A DNA stretch of 14,673 bases from an uncultured Eubacteriales bacterium (GTDB lineage Bacteria > Bacillota > Clostridia > Oscillospirales > Oscillospiraceae). Of this stretch, positions 12,696 to 14,673 are shown in pieces. Positions within the stretch are counted from its first letter, which is position 1. Each line of letters starts with the position of its first letter. The notes under the pieces were generated by a model that saw nothing but the letters and a program-made list of their open reading frames with translations, was not told where the DNA came from and made no database searches. Both the position numbers and the translations under genes were made by a program. The stretch spans positions 1-14,673 of the forward strand of contig URGI01000050.1 of the NCBI GenBank assembly GCA_900547315.1, in the 5' to 3' direction.

Positions 12696-13496
12696 ATGAA
12701 GAAATTGATATGCGCCGTGCTCATACTGTGTATGGCGTTCAGCCTCTGCGCCTGCGGCGGCAGCACCTACGGGGTGCGCGAGCTGGAGGTGCTTGTGGAG
12801 CAGGAATATTCCCTTGCTTTCCGAAATGACGACAGTACTTATAACTACGTGACCGCCGCCATCGAGACGCTCAACGCCGAGGGCACGGTCGGCGACCTGA
12901 CCGGCAAATGGTTCGGCTCCAGCATAATCGACTTCAAAAAGGATGCCAAGGCGCTCGAAAAGGTCGGTATGCCCGAGCCGAGGACGTTTATAATCGGCGT
13001 GGACATCAACTCCTTCCCCATGGCCTATGTCGTGGACGGGAACTACTGGGGCTTCGACGTGCAGCTTGCGATGGCAGTGTGCGAACGCCTCGGCTGGACG
13101 CTGCAGATCCAGCCGATAGAGAAGGAGAACGTGTATGTCGAGCTGTCCTCCGGCAATATCGACTGCGCTTGGGGCGGAATCGCGCTCGACCAGACGGAGG
13201 TTGACTCCGGAAAGTACACGCAGTACGGCCCCTATGTGAGCAACAATATTGTGGTTGCCGGACGCAACGGCTCCACAATCTGGAATAAGCTAAAGCTCGG
13301 CGGGCGTACCATGGCTATGTGCTCCACGGAGGAGTCTATGGCTGCGCTGGAGACCGATCCGAAGCTGGCGAAGCGCCTTGGGCAGATAATCCGCCTTGCG
13401 GGTGGAACGCTGGAGTGCTTCGAGTATCTGTACTCAGGCAAGTGCGATGTTGTGCTTACGGACAGCACGGCGCTCTATTACTATAATTGCCATTAA
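12696..13496 (+). CDS. Substrate-binding lipoprotein, SBP family 3 fold, apparently circularly permuted
   Basis: A 266-aa lipoprotein: signal sequence with lipobox LCAC, lipidated Cys20. The fold is the type 3 periplasmic binding protein (solute receptor of amino-acid-type ABC importers), but the order is unusual. Residues 31-80 (YSLAFRNDDSTYNYV, ALETLN-like helix, AEGTVGDLTGKWFG) match the segment that normally ends such proteins. Residues 97-190 are the normal first lobe (TFIIGVDINSFPMAYV, YWGFDVQLAMAVCERLGW), and 195-266 the second lobe up to YSGKCDVVLTDSTALYYY, where the protein stops. The usual ligand Arg after lobe-1 strand 5 is missing (ALDQTE), while D256 is kept, so the ligand may not be a standard amino acid. 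No permease or ATPase gene is nearby. Starts 22 bases after the previous stop; GGTGAT serves as a weak ribosome binding site. Confidence 0.85.
   Translation: MKKLICAVLILCMAFSLCACGGSTYGVRELEVLVEQEYSLAFRNDDSTYNYVTAAIETLNAEGTVGDLTGKWFGSSIIDFKKDAKALEKVGMPEPRTFIIGVDINSFPMAYVVDGNYWGFDVQLAMAVCERLGWTLQIQPIEKENVYVELSSGNIDCAWGGIALDQTEVDSGKYTQYGPYVSNNIVVAGRNGSTIWNKLKLGGRTMAMCSTEESMAALETDPKLAKRLGQIIRLAGGTLECFEYLYSGKCDVVLTDSTALYYYNCH
13459..13487 (+). promoter_or_regulatory. Possible promoter for the VanX-type gene
   Basis: TATAAT at 13482-13487 lies 17 bases after CGGACA (13459-13464, four of six). It sits inside the end of the preceding gene. Transcription would start near 13494, just before the hairpin at 13502, so the only leader would be that hairpin plus the ribosome binding site. 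Confidence 0.35.
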
Positions 13497-13501
13497 ACAT
13501 T

Positions 13502-13530
13502 AAAAATCGGGCGGTCTCGCCCGATTTTTT
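13502..13530 (+). terminator. Intrinsic terminator after the binding-protein gene
   Basis: Perfect 12-base arms (13502-13513 and 13518-13529, AAAAATCGGGCG with its complement) with a GTCT loop end in six T's. It lies five bases after the stop codon and ends the M18 operon. Since the next gene starts only 15 bases later, it may also act as a 5' attenuator for that gene. Confidence 0.9.
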
Positions 13531-13544
13531 GAAATGAGGGGCTT

Positions 13545-14243
13545 ATGAAAAAACTGCTGTGCGGGCTTCTTGCGGCGGTGCTGCTTGCGCTGTGCGCCTG
13601 CGGAACGGATGCGCCCGTAAAAACAGAGCTGCCTGCTCCGGAACAGACTGCGCCGCCGGCGTCGTCTTTGCCGGTCGCTGTCGAAACGCCGATACCCGAA
13701 CCGGAGGACACAGCGCTTGTGCGTGTGCGGGATTATATTCCGGACATATGGGTCGATCTGCGCTACGCAGGGGAGAACAATTTCACCGGGGCGGCAATAT
13801 ATGATTTCAGCGACGCATATCTGCGCTACGGCACGGTAAAAAAGCTGGCCGCTGTGCAGGAGACGCTGCGCGGCGAGGGGCTGAGCCTGCTCATATGGGA
13901 TGCGTACCGCCCGCAGTACGCGCAGCGGCTTCTGTGGGAGCGCTGTCCGGATCCAAATTTTGTCGCAAACCCCGACACAGGCGGTTCAAAGCATTCCGGC
14001 GGCGGCACGGTAGATATTACGCTCTGTACTTCCGATGGCGCGCCCGTGGAGATGCCGTCCGGATTTGACGAGTTCTCGGCGCTGGCCGACCGCGACTATT
14101 CGGACGTGAGCGCCGAGGCCGCCGCGAACGCGGAGAAGCTGGAGCGGCTGATGGACGCGGCGGGCTTCGACGGGTATTCCGCCGAGTGGTGGCACTATAC
14201 CGACCGCGACGGGTATGAGATAGAGGATATGGCGATAGGGTGA
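13545..14243 (+). CDS. VanX-type D-alanyl-D-alanine dipeptidase lipoprotein (M15D)
   Basis: A 232-aa zinc peptidase of family M15D, expected to split D-Ala-D-Ala. Catalytic residues align with VanX: R122 in WDAYRP, zinc ligands H150 and D157 in SKHSGGGTVD, catalytic E214 and zinc ligand H217 in EWWHY. The opening DLRYAGENNFTG (71-82) is also typical. Unlike the cytoplasmic VanX of glycopeptide-resistance operons, it has a lipoprotein signal (lipobox LCAC, Cys19) and a Pro-rich linker (about 24-55), so it acts outside the membrane. No vanH, ligase, vanR or vanS genes are in the window. A role in trimming or recycling wall peptides is more likely than resistance; this is inference. The start follows GAGGGG, only 15 bases after the preceding terminator. 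Confidence 0.9.
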   Translation: MKKLLCGLLAAVLLALCACGTDAPVKTELPAPEQTAPPASSLPVAVETPIPEPEDTALVRVRDYIPDIWVDLRYAGENNFTGAAIYDFSDAYLRYGTVKKLAAVQETLRGEGLSLLIWDAYRPQYAQRLLWERCPDPNFVANPDTGGSKHSGGGTVDITLCTSDGAPVEMPSGFDEFSALADRDYSDVSAEAAANAEKLERLMDAAGFDGYSAEWWHYTDRDGYEIEDMAIG

Positions 14244-14355
14244 GATGACCGTTGTGCTCCTCAATCGTCATCGTAGGGGACGGCCTCTGTGCCATCCCGA
14301 AAATGCTGTATTCTTCACTTATGTAAAAGTTGCCGCGCTTGACTAAAACCAACCT

Positions 14356-14480
14356 GGCATTGCGAAGCCAGTGACCGATGTCACTGGCTTCGCAATCCGC
14401 ATCCCCTATACATGATGTGAAAACGTACTGCCGTCGCAAAGGGAAACGGATTCCCACGTCGCTTCGCTCCTCGGAATGAC
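14356..14480. repeat. Composite palindromic repeat, copy 2 (inverted relative to copy 1)
   Basis: Unit 3 (14356-14409) contains a perfect 17-bp hairpin with a CGAT tetraloop (14359-14375 with 14380-14396) and ends CGCAATCCGCATCCCCTA. Unit 4 (14447-14480), on the other strand, reads GTCATTCCGAGGAGCGAAGC onward and shares its whole interior with unit 1 at 9637. The spacer between the units differs from copy 1. Confidence 0.8.
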
Positions 14481-14570
14481 AATCTTTTCTTTACTCGTCT
14501 CTTTCTTTTCTCCCCTGCTCTGGTCTCAACTCTGGCGACCCCTTTCCCCAGTGTGCGCACTGGGGACTTC

Positions 14571-14603
14571 CCCTAAAAGGGGCAGCGCTTCGCGGCAAAG
14601 ATT
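14571..14603 (+). repeat. Short dispersed repeat E, copy 2
   Basis: Matches 9918-9950 in the same orientation with three differences (CCCTAAAAGGGGCAGCGCT onward). Its neighbour, repeat D, is inverted relative to copy 1, so the two elements move or rearrange independently. Confidence 0.75.
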
Positions 14604-14623
14604 CGCCCTTGGCGCTCCTCTTA

Positions 14624-14673
14624 GGTAGCGAAGCAGCGGCGCGGTAGTGAATGACATGCCGGTGGCATGTCAT
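14624..14673. repeat. Palindromic repeat D, copy 2 (inverted, at window edge)
   Basis: Begins GGTAGCGAAGCAGCGGCGCG and ends in the hairpin ATGACATGCC-GGT-GGCATGTCAT (14651-14673). It is the reverse complement of 9872-9919 with one substitution and one inserted base. The element may continue past the window. Confidence 0.8.

Larger units (their letters stand above)
14244..14673. other. Intergenic repeat cluster downstream of the VanX-type gene
   Basis: No gene is supported in this stretch, which runs to the window edge. Contents: a GGGACGGC / GCCATCCC hairpin (14277-14298) with one mismatch; composite palindromic repeat copy 2 (14356-14480); an inverted copy of the purine-rich run, seen here as pyrimidines (about 14499-14519); a CCCCAGTG-TGCG-CACTGGGG hairpin (14546-14565); short repeat E (14571-14603); palindromic repeat D inverted (14624-14673). 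No obvious simple terminator for the dipeptidase gene is present apart from these hairpins. Confidence 0.75.

Noticed and set aside
13545..14243. Reading the VanX-type gene as vancomycin resistance
   Set aside because: No ligase, dehydrogenase or two-component genes are present and the protein is predicted to be exported, unlike resistance VanX.
14491..14673. 60-aa minus-strand open frame at the right edge
   Set aside because: It lies wholly within repeats D and E and the hairpins; it looks like the spurious frames such repeats produce.

Overview
The window is GC-rich (high-GC third positions, AT-rich gaps) and looks like the chromosome of an endospore-forming member of the Clostridia, probably from the Oscillospiraceae/Ruminococcaceae side of the Firmicutes. 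The reasons are an adjacent spoIIGA-sigE pair, Firmicutes-type ribosome binding sites, a two-subunit iron-sulfur L-serine dehydratase, and intergenic palindromic repeats of a kind I associate with that group. This placement is inferred from the sequence alone; no search was run.

Layout. (1) 91-1824, plus strand: rpsB and tsf, separated by an attenuator-like hairpin and closed by a strong terminator. (2) 2009-2737: a minus-strand open frame with a Pro/Glu/Thr-rich tail and no convincing start, then an AT-rich gap with a promoter and hairpins. (3) 2773-4477, minus: a DUF2798-type membrane protein overlapping an MFS transporter. (4) 4646-6224, minus: sdaAB-sdaAA, closed by a terminator. (5) 6277-7842, minus: spoIIGA-sigE, the mother-cell sporulation sigma factor and its activating protease. 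(6) 7958-9592, plus: a DMT-type transporter and pyrH, expressed divergently from spoIIGA. (7) 9593-10058: a cluster of palindromic repeats. (8) 10059-13496, plus: M18 aminopeptidase, a membrane-anchored beta-lactamase-fold protein and a substrate-binding lipoprotein, closed by a terminator. (9) 13545-14243, plus: a VanX-type D-Ala-D-Ala dipeptidase lipoprotein. (10) 14244-14673: a second repeat cluster, partly inverted relative to the first.

How the parts relate. The common order rpsB-tsf-pyrH-frr is broken: about 7 kb carrying minus-strand metabolism, transport and sporulation genes lies between tsf and pyrH, and no frr follows pyrH. The sporulation pair appears to be driven by a Spo0A-type promoter that shares its control region with the divergent transporter-pyrH unit. 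Genes 11378-14243 all encode exported proteins with cell-envelope themes.

The most notable observations are these. The substrate-binding lipoprotein appears circularly permuted. The sdaAB promoter is embedded in a hairpin that would bury the sdaAB start site only in read-through RNA from sigE. The spoIIGA promoter has Spo0A-like geometry and its start codon falls at the predicted transcription start. The intergenic repeat units carry compensatory base changes that support a selected hairpin.
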